Shown here: piece by piece, positions 1-6,052 of the stretch
Layout: each line of letters opens with the position of its first letter
Numbering within the stretch: position 1 is the stretch's first letter
From: Methylotetracoccus sp.
GTDB taxonomy: Bacteria > Pseudomonadota > Gammaproteobacteria > Methylococcales > Methylococcaceae
Assembly: GCA_025458755.1 (NCBI GenBank)
Contig: JALORT010000048.1
Location: 1-9,161 of the forward strand
Direction: 5' to 3'
Length of the DNA: 9,161 nt
Translations under genes and position numbers: made by a program
The notes under the pieces: generated by a model
Databases searched by the model: none
Told to the model about the DNA's origin: nothing
What the model saw: the letters and a program-made list of their open reading frames with translations, nothing else

Positions 1-268
1 TTTCCAGTTGGCTGGCTTCCGGCTTGACCTTGGTCACCTTCTGCTGAATGAAGGTAATCTTCTTTTTCTTGAACACCGGCGCCAATTCGACCTTGATGTC
101 CGAAGGCTTCCGCCAGTTCACCGCGACCCAGGGGTTGGACGGTACGAAATGGAAGGTCGGGGTGTCGGCGATCACCACGACTTCGTCTTGCTTGCGGGCG
201 TTTTCCTTCATTTCGAACGCCATCGGGATGCCGCCGATGCCGGCACCGATAATCACGATTTTTGCCAT
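1..268 (-). CDS. sqr: Sulfide:quinone oxidoreductase, N-terminal part (runs off the left edge)
   Basis: About 89 N-terminal residues of an FAD-dependent oxidoreductase are present; the C-terminus lies outside the window. The protein opens with a beta-strand and a dinucleotide-binding GxGxxG loop (G8-A-G10-I-G12-G13), followed by the acidic end of the second strand and the segment FVPSNPWVAVNWR, which is typical of the SQR / flavocytochrome c sulfide dehydrogenase flavoprotein group. Known SQRs sit on the cytoplasmic membrane, oxidise sulfide to sulfane sulfur and reduce quinone. The catalytic cysteines cannot be checked because they lie further along the protein. The ATG at 266-268 has GGAG seven bases upstream (complement of 276-279). 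It is the last visible gene of the leftward run dioxygenase, exporter, DUF2892, SQR, which supports SQR over a generic NADH dehydrogenase-like flavoprotein. Type within the SQR family not assigned. Confidence 0.8.
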   Translation of the reverse strand, partial: MAKIVIIGAGIGGIPMAFEMKENARKQDEVVVIADTPTFHFVPSNPWVAVNWRKPSDIKVELAPVFKKKKITFIQQKVTKVKPEASQLE

Positions 269-320
269 GCGAGTGCTCCGGTTGGTTTAAGGGGTGTCCT
301 TGCCTTGTTTCTCTTTGAAT

Positions 321-348
321 GTTGGGTTAGGACCTCGCCTAACCCAAC
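321..348. repeat. REP-like palindrome between DUF2892 and sqr
   Basis: Perfect 11-bp inverted repeat, GTTGGGTTAGG at 321-331 and CCTAACCCAAC at 338-348, with a 6-base loop ACCTCG. It has no T tract on either side, so it is not a classical terminator. Motifs of the form TAGGTTGGGTTAG...CTAACCCAAC recur as dispersed palindromes in many proteobacterial genomes, so I infer a REP-type element. It sits between two genes transcribed leftward and would form an intercistronic hairpin in their mRNA, which could protect the upstream message or reduce read-through into sqr. Its right edge directly touches the TAG stop of the DUF2892 gene (complement of 349-351). Confidence 0.6.
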
Positions 349-558
349 CTATACAACTTCCTTCACGCCCAGTTTTTTCAATACGATTTCAAGCGGGCAA
401 AACCGGGTAAAGCCGCTCTGAAAAAGGTTCGCTCCGACGAAAGTCGTGAACCACAGCCAATTGACGCTGTGGAACAAAGGACTGGCTTCAACGCCCAGAC
501 TCAGGGAAATCAGAATGAAAAATCCGGCGACGATGCGGACGACGCGGTCGGTAGTCAT
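349..558 (-). CDS. Small YgaP-like inner-membrane protein (DUF2892)
   Basis: A 69-residue protein with two predicted membrane segments (about residues 7-23 and 33-50) and a C-terminal amphipathic tail beginning FCPLEIVLKKLG. The Cys-Pro pair at C54 after a GF-x-RF stretch is the hallmark of DUF2892, the membrane domain fused to rhodanese in E. coli YgaP. Here it stands alone without a rhodanese domain. Stand-alone DUF2892 proteins are common next to sulfur-transfer and sulfide-oxidation genes; the exact role is unknown, and involvement in moving or handling sulfane sulfur at the membrane is inference. The start at 556-558 was chosen over an in-frame ATG 18 codons upstream because AAGGAG lies about nine bases before it and because family homology begins there. 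It lies between tauE (130 bp upstream) and sqr (80 bp downstream, across a palindrome). Confidence 0.8.
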   Translation of the reverse strand: MTTDRVVRIVAGFFILISLSLGVEASPLFHSVNWLWFTTFVGANLFQSGFTRFCPLEIVLKKLGVKEVV

Positions 559-688
559 GCGTTCAGTCTCCTTATTTTGGCGTAGTCTAAGTGGCGGGGT
601 GATCAGGGACAATTATCCAAGGGGCTCCGGAGCAGATGCTCGAGGAGTAGGGCGTTCGGTGGTGGGCCGCCTCATTTTACGTGTCGGT
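559..688. other. Intergenic gap between tauE and the DUF2892 gene
   Basis: This 130-bp gap separates two leftward genes. On the minus strand it has a GATAAT hexamer (complement of 612-617) that resembles a -10 box, but no recognisable -35 partner, and the DUF2892 ribosome binding site. No convincing terminator is visible for the upstream pair. It could hold a weak internal promoter or simply be spacer in a longer transcript. Confidence 0.3.
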
Positions 689-1630
689 TCAATGGGCGTT
701 CGACCGGCGCCTTCGTGCGTATCTCGACGCGGGTTCATCCGTTTCGGACGTGTGAATCCACGCGCCGACACGGTAGAGAACCAAGACCACAGCCAGGGCG
801 GCGCCGCCGAGCAGGAACTCGAGATGTTCGTAAAACCAGTCGGCAAGGGTGAAAAACAGCGGCACGTTCAGGCTGTTGTAGAGCACATAACCGGCAATCA
901 GCACGATAAAAATCCCGAAAATTCGTCGGAGTGCGGTCGCGCTGGTGCGGACGGATAACCACCCGCCGACCACGCTCCCCGCGACCGCGCCGCCGGTGAC
1001 GATCCCGGTCAGCGGTAGATCAATGGGAACATGGTTGATATACCCCGCCAGTCCGGCAGCCGCGTTCATGGCAATGATCAACAAGGAAGTGCCCACCGCC
1101 GCCGGCATGGGCAGGCGCACCAGCAAGGTCAGTGCGGGGACGATCAAGAAGCCTCCGCCAACGCCCACGAGTCCGGTCAAACCGCCGACGAAGAAGCCGT
1201 CGAACAGCACTCGCGCATAAGGAACCTTGGCCGGACAAAATGCCAGGTTCTCCCGCATCACGGTCCTGGCGACTCCGCCGCCGCGGACCCGCAGCATGGC
1301 GATACCCGCAATCAACGTGACCACCCCAAACACTGCCATCAGGACATCATTGGAGAAGTAGGCGGCCAGTCGGCCTCCGCCGAAAGCGCCGGCCATCCCG
1401 GACAAACCGAAGACGAAGCCGCTTTTCCAGCAGACATGCCGCTTGAGGGCATGCTGGATGATGGCCATCAGGCTGGAGATGCCGACCACCACGAACGAAG
1501 TCACAATCGCCGTCTTCGGTTCGATCTTCAGGACGTAGACCAGCATCGGTACCGTCAGCAGGGAGCCGCCGCCGCCCAGCATCCCCAAAAGGAGGCCGAT
1601 GATGACGGACAAGGACAGTGTCAGGGTCAT
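689..1630 (-). CDS. TauE/SafE (DUF81) family anion exporter, probably sulfite/sulfonate
   Basis: A 313-residue polytopic membrane protein. It has the two-fold internal repeat of the TauE/SafE family: an N-terminal [15 protein letters not shown] motif at residues 16-30 and a second [15 protein letters not shown] motif at 153-167, each followed by hydrophobic helices. Family members export sulfite, sulfoacetate, or carry related sulfur anions across the inner membrane. It starts nine bases after the stop of the persulfide dioxygenase gene, so the two are almost certainly co-transcribed. That places it where sulfite is made, and sulfite export toward the periplasmic SorAB is a reasonable inference. 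It is longer than the usual 250-270 residues: after the expected end near residue 253 there is an extra hydrophobic helix (about 272-290) and a basic tail with RRRR at 306-309. Start ATG at 1628-1630 has a GA-rich ribosome binding site (AGGAA). Confidence 0.85.
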   Translation of the reverse strand: MTLTLSLSVIIGLLLGMLGGGGSLLTVPMLVYVLKIEPKTAIVTSFVVVGISSLMAIIQHALKRHVCWKSGFVFGLSGMAGAFGGGRLAAYFSNDVLMAVFGVVTLIAGIAMLRVRGGGVARTVMRENLAFCPAKVPYARVLFDGFFVGGLTGLVGVGGGFLIVPALTLLVRLPMPAAVGTSLLIIAMNAAAGLAGYINHVPIDLPLTGIVTGGAVAGSVVGGWLSVRTSATALRRIFGIFIVLIAGYVLYNSLNVPLFFTLADWFYEHLEFLLGGAALAVVLVLYRVGAWIHTSETDEPASRYARRRRSNAH

Positions 1631-1639
1631 GGCTCGTTC

Positions 1640-2344
1640 CTACCCCTGGACAACTTCCGGCACGCGTCCGCATGACTGATTGGCCGGCAGCGCCTGATCG
1701 ATGAACTTCGGATAGTCCAGCTTCAGGTCTTGCATGATCGCGATGAATTCCTCCCTCGAACGCTGGCCGCCGACGCGCGGATTCTTCGCCATTTCCTGTT
1801 TCACGGTCGAGATGGTGTTACCGTTGGAGTCATGGCCGGGGTAGACCAAGGTATCCGGCGGCAGGGTGAAGAGTTTCCGGGTGATGCTGTCATAGAGCTG
1901 GCCCGCGTCCCCTTGTTGAAAATCGGTGCGGCCGCATCCCCCGATGAATAGGGCATCGCCGGTGAAAACGCGGTCTCCCATCACGTAGCTGACGCAGCCG
2001 TTGGTGTGCCCGGGCGTATGCCGCACCTCCATTTCGAGATCGCCGACCTGTAAAACCACACCGTCGGTCACCAGCAGATCGGCGCAAGAAGCGCCGGCAT
2101 CGCGGTGAACGACGCTCTTGCTGCCCAGCTTTTGGCGCAGCAGGCCGGATCCGGTGATGTGGTCGGCATGAACGTGGGTTTCCAGCGTGAACATCAGTCT
2201 CAGGTCAAGCTGCTGCAGCAGACTGAGGTAGTGCTCGACCTGAGACGCCACCGGGTCGATGATCACGGCGCGGCGCGAGCGTTCACAGCCTAGTACATAG
2301 GTGTAGGTGCAGGTTTCCGGCTCAAAAAGTTGTCTGAAGATCAT
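1640..2344 (-). CDS. pdo: ETHE1-type persulfide dioxygenase (MBL fold)
   Basis: A 234-residue metallo-beta-lactamase-fold protein. It carries the HxHxDH motif (H57, H59, D61, H62), a second metal histidine in HTPGHTNG (H113), an Asp in the FTGDALFIGGCGRTDFQ block (D130) and a distal His in YPGHDSNG (H171). The GCGRTDFQQG stretch is characteristic of the ETHE1 branch, which uses mononuclear iron held by two His and one Asp, here probably H57, H113 and D130. ETHE1 enzymes oxidise glutathione persulfide with O2 to sulfite and glutathione in the cytoplasm. Length fits the stand-alone bacterial class; no rhodanese domain is fused. I chose the ATG at 2342-2344 because homology begins there; the longer reading from 2500 would cover the promoter. 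Shine-Dalgarno match is poor. The gene leads the leftward operon and lies under a sigma-54-type promoter. Annotation as glyoxalase II is less likely. Confidence 0.92.
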   Translation of the reverse strand: MIFRQLFEPETCTYTYVLGCERSRRAVIIDPVASQVEHYLSLLQQLDLRLMFTLETHVHADHITGSGLLRQKLGSKSVVHRDAGASCADLLVTDGVVLQVGDLEMEVRHTPGHTNGCVSYVMGDRVFTGDALFIGGCGRTDFQQGDAGQLYDSITRKLFTLPPDTLVYPGHDSNGNTISTVKQEMAKNPRVGGQRSREEFIAIMQDLKLDYPKFIDQALPANQSCGRVPEVVQG

Positions 2345-2393
2345 GGTAGTGTTGGTCGTGTTCGGGTCAATTAGCGATTTCTGATGTGTTCTA

Positions 2394-2409
2394 ATCAAAG
2401 ACCGTGCCA
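2394..2409 (-). promoter_or_regulatory. Sigma-54 (-24/-12) promoter for the persulfide dioxygenase operon
   Basis: On the minus strand the sequence reads TGGCACGGTCTTTGAT. The sigma-54 consensus is TGGCACG-N4-TTGCW, so only the C of the -12 GC differs (A here). The GG at 2408-2407 and the GA at 2396-2395 are separated by exactly ten bases, as the class requires. The predicted start is near 2383, giving a leader of about 39 bases before the ATG. A gene for an activator with the sigma-54 contact loop GAFTGA begins just upstream on the other strand, which supports real use of this site. Confidence 0.75.
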
Positions 2410-2504
2410 GTTGATTTAGCCTGGGCGAAGGACCGCAACCTCCTGTTCTTGGTGGGGTCGTGACGCGGGGTGATCCGGCGAGAGTTTCATAATGCAACAT
2501 CCCC

Positions 2505-2541
2505 TGAAAGATTGTGATACGCTGTGAAACGTTGTTGAAAC
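2505..2541. promoter_or_regulatory. Phased TGAWAC-like hexamers, candidate activator (enhancer) binding array
   Basis: Four related hexamers occur in the same orientation: TGAAAG at 2505, TGATAC at 2515, TGAAAC at 2525 and TGAAAC at 2536, spaced 10, 10 and 11 bases, so all fall on one face of the helix. An inverted TTTCA lies at 2485, again two helical turns from the first. Relative to the predicted sigma-54 start the array covers about -122 to -158, the usual range for bacterial enhancers. It also lies immediately before the regulator's own GTG start, so it may also affect that gene's transcription. Binding by the FisR-like protein is inference. Confidence 0.45.
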
Positions 2542-2562
2542 GATTAGACGCCCCTCTGCACC

Positions 2563-3921
2563 GTGAGTCAATCCTCCCCGCTTTTCAATCGCTGGCTCGG
2601 CCAAGTCGGTCCCGACCGGGCGGTCGAAGTCCTGACAGACCTGGCTGATTCCGCGGCGGTGTTCGCTGTCGATGCCGCGGGAAAGATCCTTTTCTGGAGC
2701 CGCGGAGCGGAAACCCTGTTCGGCATACCGCGCGACCAAGCCATCGGCTTGGCCTGCACGCAGGTACTGAGTTGCGAGGGGGGTATTGATCCCTGCGGGC
2801 TTGTTGAGCACGGGATCATCAAGGCACAGACGGTCCGTATCCAGTGTCCGGGCGGAGCGACGATCCCGTGCCGGCGCACGGCGCGCGGGTTTTTCGATGC
2901 CTCAGGACAGTTCGTTGGGGCGATCGAATGGTTTCGGCCGGAGTCGCCCGGTGCCGCGGGCGTTCCTCGCCAGGAAGATACGGAAAGCTTCCACGGGATT
3001 TTCTCCCGCGACCCGAGAATGAAAGAGGCCATCCGGATCATTCGGAATGTGGCGCAGAGTGACGCCACCGTGCTGATCCGCGGGGAGTCGGGCAGCGGTA
3101 AGGAACTGGTGGCGCGTGCGTTACATCTGGAAAGCCATCGGCGCGACCGGCCGTTCCTGGCCATCAACTGTGCGGCACTGACGCCCAGCTTGCTGGAGAG
3201 CGAGCTGTTCGGACATGTCAAGGGGGCGTTTACCGGCGCCGTTCGGGATCACGCCGGTGTGTTCCTACGCGCCAATGAAGGCACCCTGTTTCTGGACGAA
3301 GTGGCCGAATTACCGATGGAACTCCAAGCCAAGCTGCTGCGCGTGCTGCAGGAGCGCAGCTTCATGCCGGTAGGGAGTGACCATCTGGTCGCGGTGGATG
3401 TCAGGATCATTGCCGCCACCCACCGCTCCCTGCGCGAGCAGGTCAAGGCCGGACGCTTCCGGGAGGATCTGATGTACCGCCTTCGGGTGGTGCCGGTTTT
3501 CCTGCCGCCGCTCCGCGAGCGGCGACAAGATATCAGTTTTCTGCTCTGGCACTGTATCCGGCAGCATAACGAGCGGGGCTCCCGCCGCATCGAAAGCGTC
3601 GCACCGGAAGCGATGCGGCGCCTGCTGGATTATGCCTGGCCGGGTAATGTGAGGGAGCTGCAAAACGTGATCGAATACGCTTTCGCCGTCGGCCGCGGCA
3701 GTGAGTTGACCCTGGACGACCTGCCGCCGGAGTTTCACGAGATGGCTGTGGAATCCACGGTCTCGGAACTGCGGTCGGCCCAGCGTCCTCGGCGGCGCGA
3801 CGAGGCGGAGCTAGTCCGCGAGGCGCTGCAGGTTTCCGGCGGACATCTGGAGCAAGCGGCACGACTGGCCGGGATGAGCCGGGCGACCTTTTGGCGAAAG
3901 CGCAAGAAGTACGGTCTTTAG
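2563..3921 (+). CDS. fisR: FisR-like sigma-54-dependent activator, PAS-AAA+-Fis
   Basis: A 452-residue enhancer-binding protein. Residues about 20-125 form a PAS-like sensor domain rich in cysteine (C65, C71, C78, C95, C103). Residues about 143-375 form the AAA+ module: Walker A GESGSGKE (174-181), the sigma-54 contact loop GAFTGA (221-226) intact, Walker B TLFLDE (241-246), an arginine region FREDLMYRL, and WPGNVREL (359-366). The C-terminus (about 413-450) is a Fis-type helix-turn-helix. FisR of Cupriavidus senses polysulfide through sensor-domain cysteines and activates persulfide dioxygenase and SQR genes; the divergent persulfide dioxygenase and nearby sqr here support the same role. No receiver domain is present, so it is not a classical two-component regulator. 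The GTG start gives the complete PAS domain; no good ribosome binding site precedes it and a slightly later start is possible. The first in-frame ATG would delete the sensor. Confidence 0.88.
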   Translation: MSQSSPLFNRWLGQVGPDRAVEVLTDLADSAAVFAVDAAGKILFWSRGAETLFGIPRDQAIGLACTQVLSCEGGIDPCGLVEHGIIKAQTVRIQCPGGATIPCRRTARGFFDASGQFVGAIEWFRPESPGAAGVPRQEDTESFHGIFSRDPRMKEAIRIIRNVAQSDATVLIRGESGSGKELVARALHLESHRRDRPFLAINCAALTPSLLESELFGHVKGAFTGAVRDHAGVFLRANEGTLFLDEVAELPMELQAKLLRVLQERSFMPVGSDHLVAVDVRIIAATHRSLREQVKAGRFREDLMYRLRVVPVFLPPLRERRQDISFLLWHCIRQHNERGSRRIESVAPEAMRRLLDYAWPGNVRELQNVIEYAFAVGRGSELTLDDLPPEFHEMAVESTVSELRSAQRPRRRDEAELVREALQVSGGHLEQAARLAGMSRATFWRKRKKYGL

Positions 3922-3956
3922 CGCCGGTCGTTCGTTAATGTCGTCCTGACCGGCGC
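3921..3956. terminator. Inverted repeat just after the fisR stop
   Basis: GCGCCGGTC at 3921-3929 and GACCGGCGC at 3948-3956 form a perfect 9-bp stem with an 18-base loop, starting in the last base of the stop codon. No T tract follows, so an intrinsic terminator is doubtful; it may be a mRNA 3'-end hairpin between the convergent fisR and sorB genes. Confidence 0.35.
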
Positions 3957-4028
3957 GGTCCCGAACAGGATCCTGCTGCAGGTGCTGCGCCGCGTGGCGC
4001 CGATTGACCGCGCCGAAGAGGCAGACCG

Positions 4029-4060
4029 CAGCCTCGCGGATGAGGGCTGGCGGCCTTTTT
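4029..4060 (+). terminator. Weak hairpin followed by TTTTT in the fisR-sorB convergent gap
   Basis: CAGCCTC at 4029-4035 can pair with GAGGGCTG at 4042-4049 with one bulged base and a 6-base loop, and five T residues follow at 4056-4060 after a six-base spacer. The spacer makes it a poor intrinsic terminator, yet its place between convergent genes fits transcript termination for fisR. The rest of 3922-4083 holds nothing else I can support. Confidence 0.28.
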
Positions 4061-4083
4061 CGAAGACATGCCGATGGCCCGTG

Positions 4084-4359
4084 TCATTGGCCGTAATTGG
4101 TGTTCAAATAGCGCAGCACAACCGGGACCTCCTCGTCGCTGACGGGGGCGCCCATGGTTCCGACCATCTTGTCGACCACCTTCTCCCAGTCCGCCGGCCC
4201 CAGAAACGGGGCATTCATCGGGATGTAGTCGAGGCTGTGGCAGATCGCGCACTTCGCGGCGACCAGTTCTTTACCGGCGCCGTCTTTGAGCTGAATGTGA
4301 CTCTCGTCACCCGAACCTATCGCCGGCAGCCATAGCAAAACGAGAACGGAACGTTTCAT
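4084..4359 (-). CDS. sorB: Monohaem cytochrome c subunit of sulfite dehydrogenase
   Basis: A 91-residue secreted cytochrome. It has a short Sec signal (MKRSVLVLLWLPAIGSG, cleavage near residues 15-18) and a single haem-binding CAICH (C37, C40, H41), followed by SLDYIPMNAPFL and WEKVVDKM...GAPV, a pattern typical of SorB-type partner cytochromes. The sixth haem ligand is probably a Met such as M65 in VDKM, though M48 and M69 are also available. SorB takes the electrons from the molybdenum centre of SorA in the periplasm and passes them to the respiratory chain. It starts nine bases after the sorA stop, with AGGAG overlapping that stop, so the two genes are translationally close and surely form one operon. 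Length agrees with the family. Confidence 0.88.
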   Translation of the reverse strand: MKRSVLVLLWLPAIGSGDESHIQLKDGAGKELVAAKCAICHSLDYIPMNAPFLGPADWEKVVDKMVGTMGAPVSDEEVPVVLRYLNTNYGQ

Positions 4360-4368
4360 GGCGTGCTC

Positions 4369-5604
4369 CTAGACCCGATGAATCGTGATCGTCTGGATCG
4401 CGTTATGGTGATAACCGGCCGGGTTTTCGATTGCTGTCGTTCCTTGCGTGCTGCCGCTCCGATTCGTGGCCCTCACTTTCACCGCGAAGGTTCCGCTATG
4501 GGACGGTGCGAAGCGATAGACCCAGGGCCGCCACGCATACGGGCCGTAATCTTTGCCCAAAGCGCAGAGATCCCAGCTCCGGCCTCCGTCGGTGGAGATC
4601 TCGACCCGCGAGATGCCCTGTCCGCCATCCCAAGCCACACCGTTGATGTCGATCGCGTCGCCGTGGCCGAACCGTTGGCCGTCGGCCGGGTGGGTGATCA
4701 GTGAGTTGACCAGAAGCTCGGTAACGGGCGTACTGGTCTCCGTTTGCTGCGATAGGAAACGGCCGCCCTCGGCGAACAGACCGGTCGGAATGCGGTAAGC
4801 AGTCTTCATCCAAAACCCGTCGAAAGCCTTCGACACGACGTCGATGGCGTTCAGATGCTTGACCCAATAAGTGGCTGTCCAGCCGGGTACGACCAGCCGC
4901 GCGGGAAAGCCATTCCAATGAGGCAAGGCCTCGCCGTTCATCGCAAAGGCAATCAGAGTGTGATCGTCCAACGCCTTGGCGAGCGGCAGGCTCTTCACGA
5001 AATCCGGAGTCTTTGCCAACACGCCCGTGTCCGCGCCGTCGAACGTGACTTCCAACGCCTCCTTCTTGAGGTGGGCTCGGCTGAGCACGTCCCGAAGCCG
5101 TATACCTTTCCATAAAGCGTTGCCCATCGCGCCATGCCCCCACTGGATACCCGGAACATGGGGCTGGAACAGACCGCGACGGTTGCCGGCACACTGACAC
5201 ACGGCGGCCAGGTCGACGACCTCGAAACGGCGTTGTAGTTCGGCCAGGGTGTATTCCAGGGGTGTGCCCACCGCATCGCCGCCAATCCTGAGTTTCCACG
5301 CCGCGGCGTCGACTGCCGGAATCGAACTCAGGTGGTAGCGTACGAAGAAGCGGGAGTTTGGGGTGAAGGGATCGTTCAACGCGGCCGGCGGCGTTTCGTA
5401 GTTCGGAGGCCGGTAGGTTCTCTTGATCAACGGTTGCTTGCCGGGCAGAGACGACAGAACGGCCGATTCCAAGGCGCCGGCCGGCAAGGTGTCGGGTCCC
5501 GGCAGCATGTCGCTCGGCCACCCGTTTCTCGATGCAAGGACGCTTGCGCTGAAGGCCGCAAGCCGTCCCGCGGCCGTTTTCAGGAAAATACGGCGGCTCG
5601 ACAT
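4369..5604 (-). CDS. sorA: Tat-exported molybdenum sulfite dehydrogenase catalytic subunit
   Basis: A 411-residue sulfite oxidase-family protein that oxidises sulfite to sulfate in the periplasm. The N-terminus has a twin-arginine signal, SRRIFLK at residues 3-9 followed by a hydrophobic stretch, as needed for export of a folded molybdopterin enzyme. The oxidoreductase molybdopterin domain spans about 65-285 with VCQCAGNRRG at 135-144; C138 is the expected molybdenum ligand. A dimerisation domain follows (about 295-405). From memory, the key residues of Starkeya SorA are R55, H57, C104, R109 and Y236; here R89, H91, C138, R143 and Y270 fall at a constant offset of 34, so the active site looks complete. 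It is followed directly by sorB. SoxC is an alternative in the same superfamily, but the adjacent monohaem cytochrome favours SorA. The start ATG lies just before the Tat motif. Confidence 0.92.
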   Translation of the reverse strand: MSSRRIFLKTAAGRLAAFSASVLASRNGWPSDMLPGPDTLPAGALESAVLSSLPGKQPLIKRTYRPPNYETPPAALNDPFTPNSRFFVRYHLSSIPAVDAAAWKLRIGGDAVGTPLEYTLAELQRRFEVVDLAAVCQCAGNRRGLFQPHVPGIQWGHGAMGNALWKGIRLRDVLSRAHLKKEALEVTFDGADTGVLAKTPDFVKSLPLAKALDDHTLIAFAMNGEALPHWNGFPARLVVPGWTATYWVKHLNAIDVVSKAFDGFWMKTAYRIPTGLFAEGGRFLSQQTETSTPVTELLVNSLITHPADGQRFGHGDAIDINGVAWDGGQGISRVEISTDGGRSWDLCALGKDYGPYAWRPWVYRFAPSHSGTFAVKVRATNRSGSTQGTTAIENPAGYHHNAIQTITIHRV

Positions 5605-6052
5605 AAGAAAACCCCGCTGAAGTTGGCCGCATGAATCACCTGAATCCCATTCGACATGGCGTCAGGGCGGTGACGTGTCAGATCAACCGTGCGCTCCCGG
5701 CGATTGTTTGTCAAGCGCGGATACGGATGCACTTCGTCGGCAGCGAAGGCCAGCGCATCATCAATGGGCGGGCGCGGACACAACACCACCGCTTCCTTCG
5801 CCTCAACCTAGCTCATGCTTCTCGGCGGTAGGTCGCCGGTGACGGAGCGACCCGACGTTGCGCCCCGCGATTCTTGTGATTGGAAATCGCCGGCCTATAC
5901 AATGCGGCCAGCAGAGACAATAAAGCCGTCTCGTTGAATGTGTAGCGCGTTTCAGGGTGCCCGCCCGGATGCGGAGGGTGGATCGGTCCGCGGCGCAATA
6001 CGCGAGTTCGGAAAATGAGCGTCAATACTCACCATTCATCATGGAGACTCTA
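5605..6052. other. Divergent intergenic region between sorA and the lipoprotein gene
   Basis: These 448 bases hold no ORF that looks real: the small frames on both strands lack homology-like features and sensible ribosome binding sites. A perfect TTGACA lies on the minus strand (complement of 5709-5714), about 105 bases before sorA, but no good -10 box follows at normal spacing. A 6-bp inverted repeat GGTCGC/GCGACC lies at 5831-5836 and 5847-5852. A plus-strand promoter candidate is listed separately. No sigma-54 site or regulator repeat like that near 2505 was seen, so sorAB may be controlled differently from the dioxygenase operon. Confidence 0.4.
5874..5903 (+). promoter_or_regulatory. Candidate sigma-70 promoter for the lipoprotein gene
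   Basis: TTGTGA at 5874-5879 and TATACAAT at 5896-5903 give a -35/-10 pair with 16 bases (TATACA) or 18 bases (TACAAT) between them. It would leave a leader of about 140 bases before the ATG at 6053. Only the sequence match supports it. Confidence 0.35.

Noticed and set aside
1031..1675. 214-codon plus-strand frame opposite tauE
   Set aside because: Low-complexity Gln/His/Asp-rich antisense shadow; the minus frame encodes a clear TauE/SafE protein.
2488..2493. CATAAT as a -10 box for fisR
   Set aside because: No -35 box at acceptable spacing (nearest GTGACG is 22 bases away), so I do not call a promoter.
2345..2500. N-terminal extension of the persulfide dioxygenase to an ATG at 2500
   Set aside because: The extra 52 residues look non-coding and would cover the sigma-54 promoter; ETHE1 homology starts at the ATG at 2344.
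2568..3221. 217-codon minus-strand frame opposite fisR
   Set aside because: Ser/Arg/Pro-rich antisense shadow of the regulator with no recognisable features.
4496..5632. Long second open frame (378 codons) on the minus strand across sorA
   Set aside because: It is an Arg/Gly/Pro-rich out-of-frame shadow of sorA in GC-rich DNA with no domain pattern; sorA's own frame has all active-site residues.
5631..5831. Small plus-strand ORF (66 codons) in the sorA-lipoprotein gap
   Set aside because: No ribosome binding site, no domain-like composition; a chance frame in a divergent intergenic region.
5813..6025. Small minus-strand ORF (70 codons) in the same gap
   Set aside because: Composition looks random, and it would overlap the promoter candidate for the lipoprotein gene.
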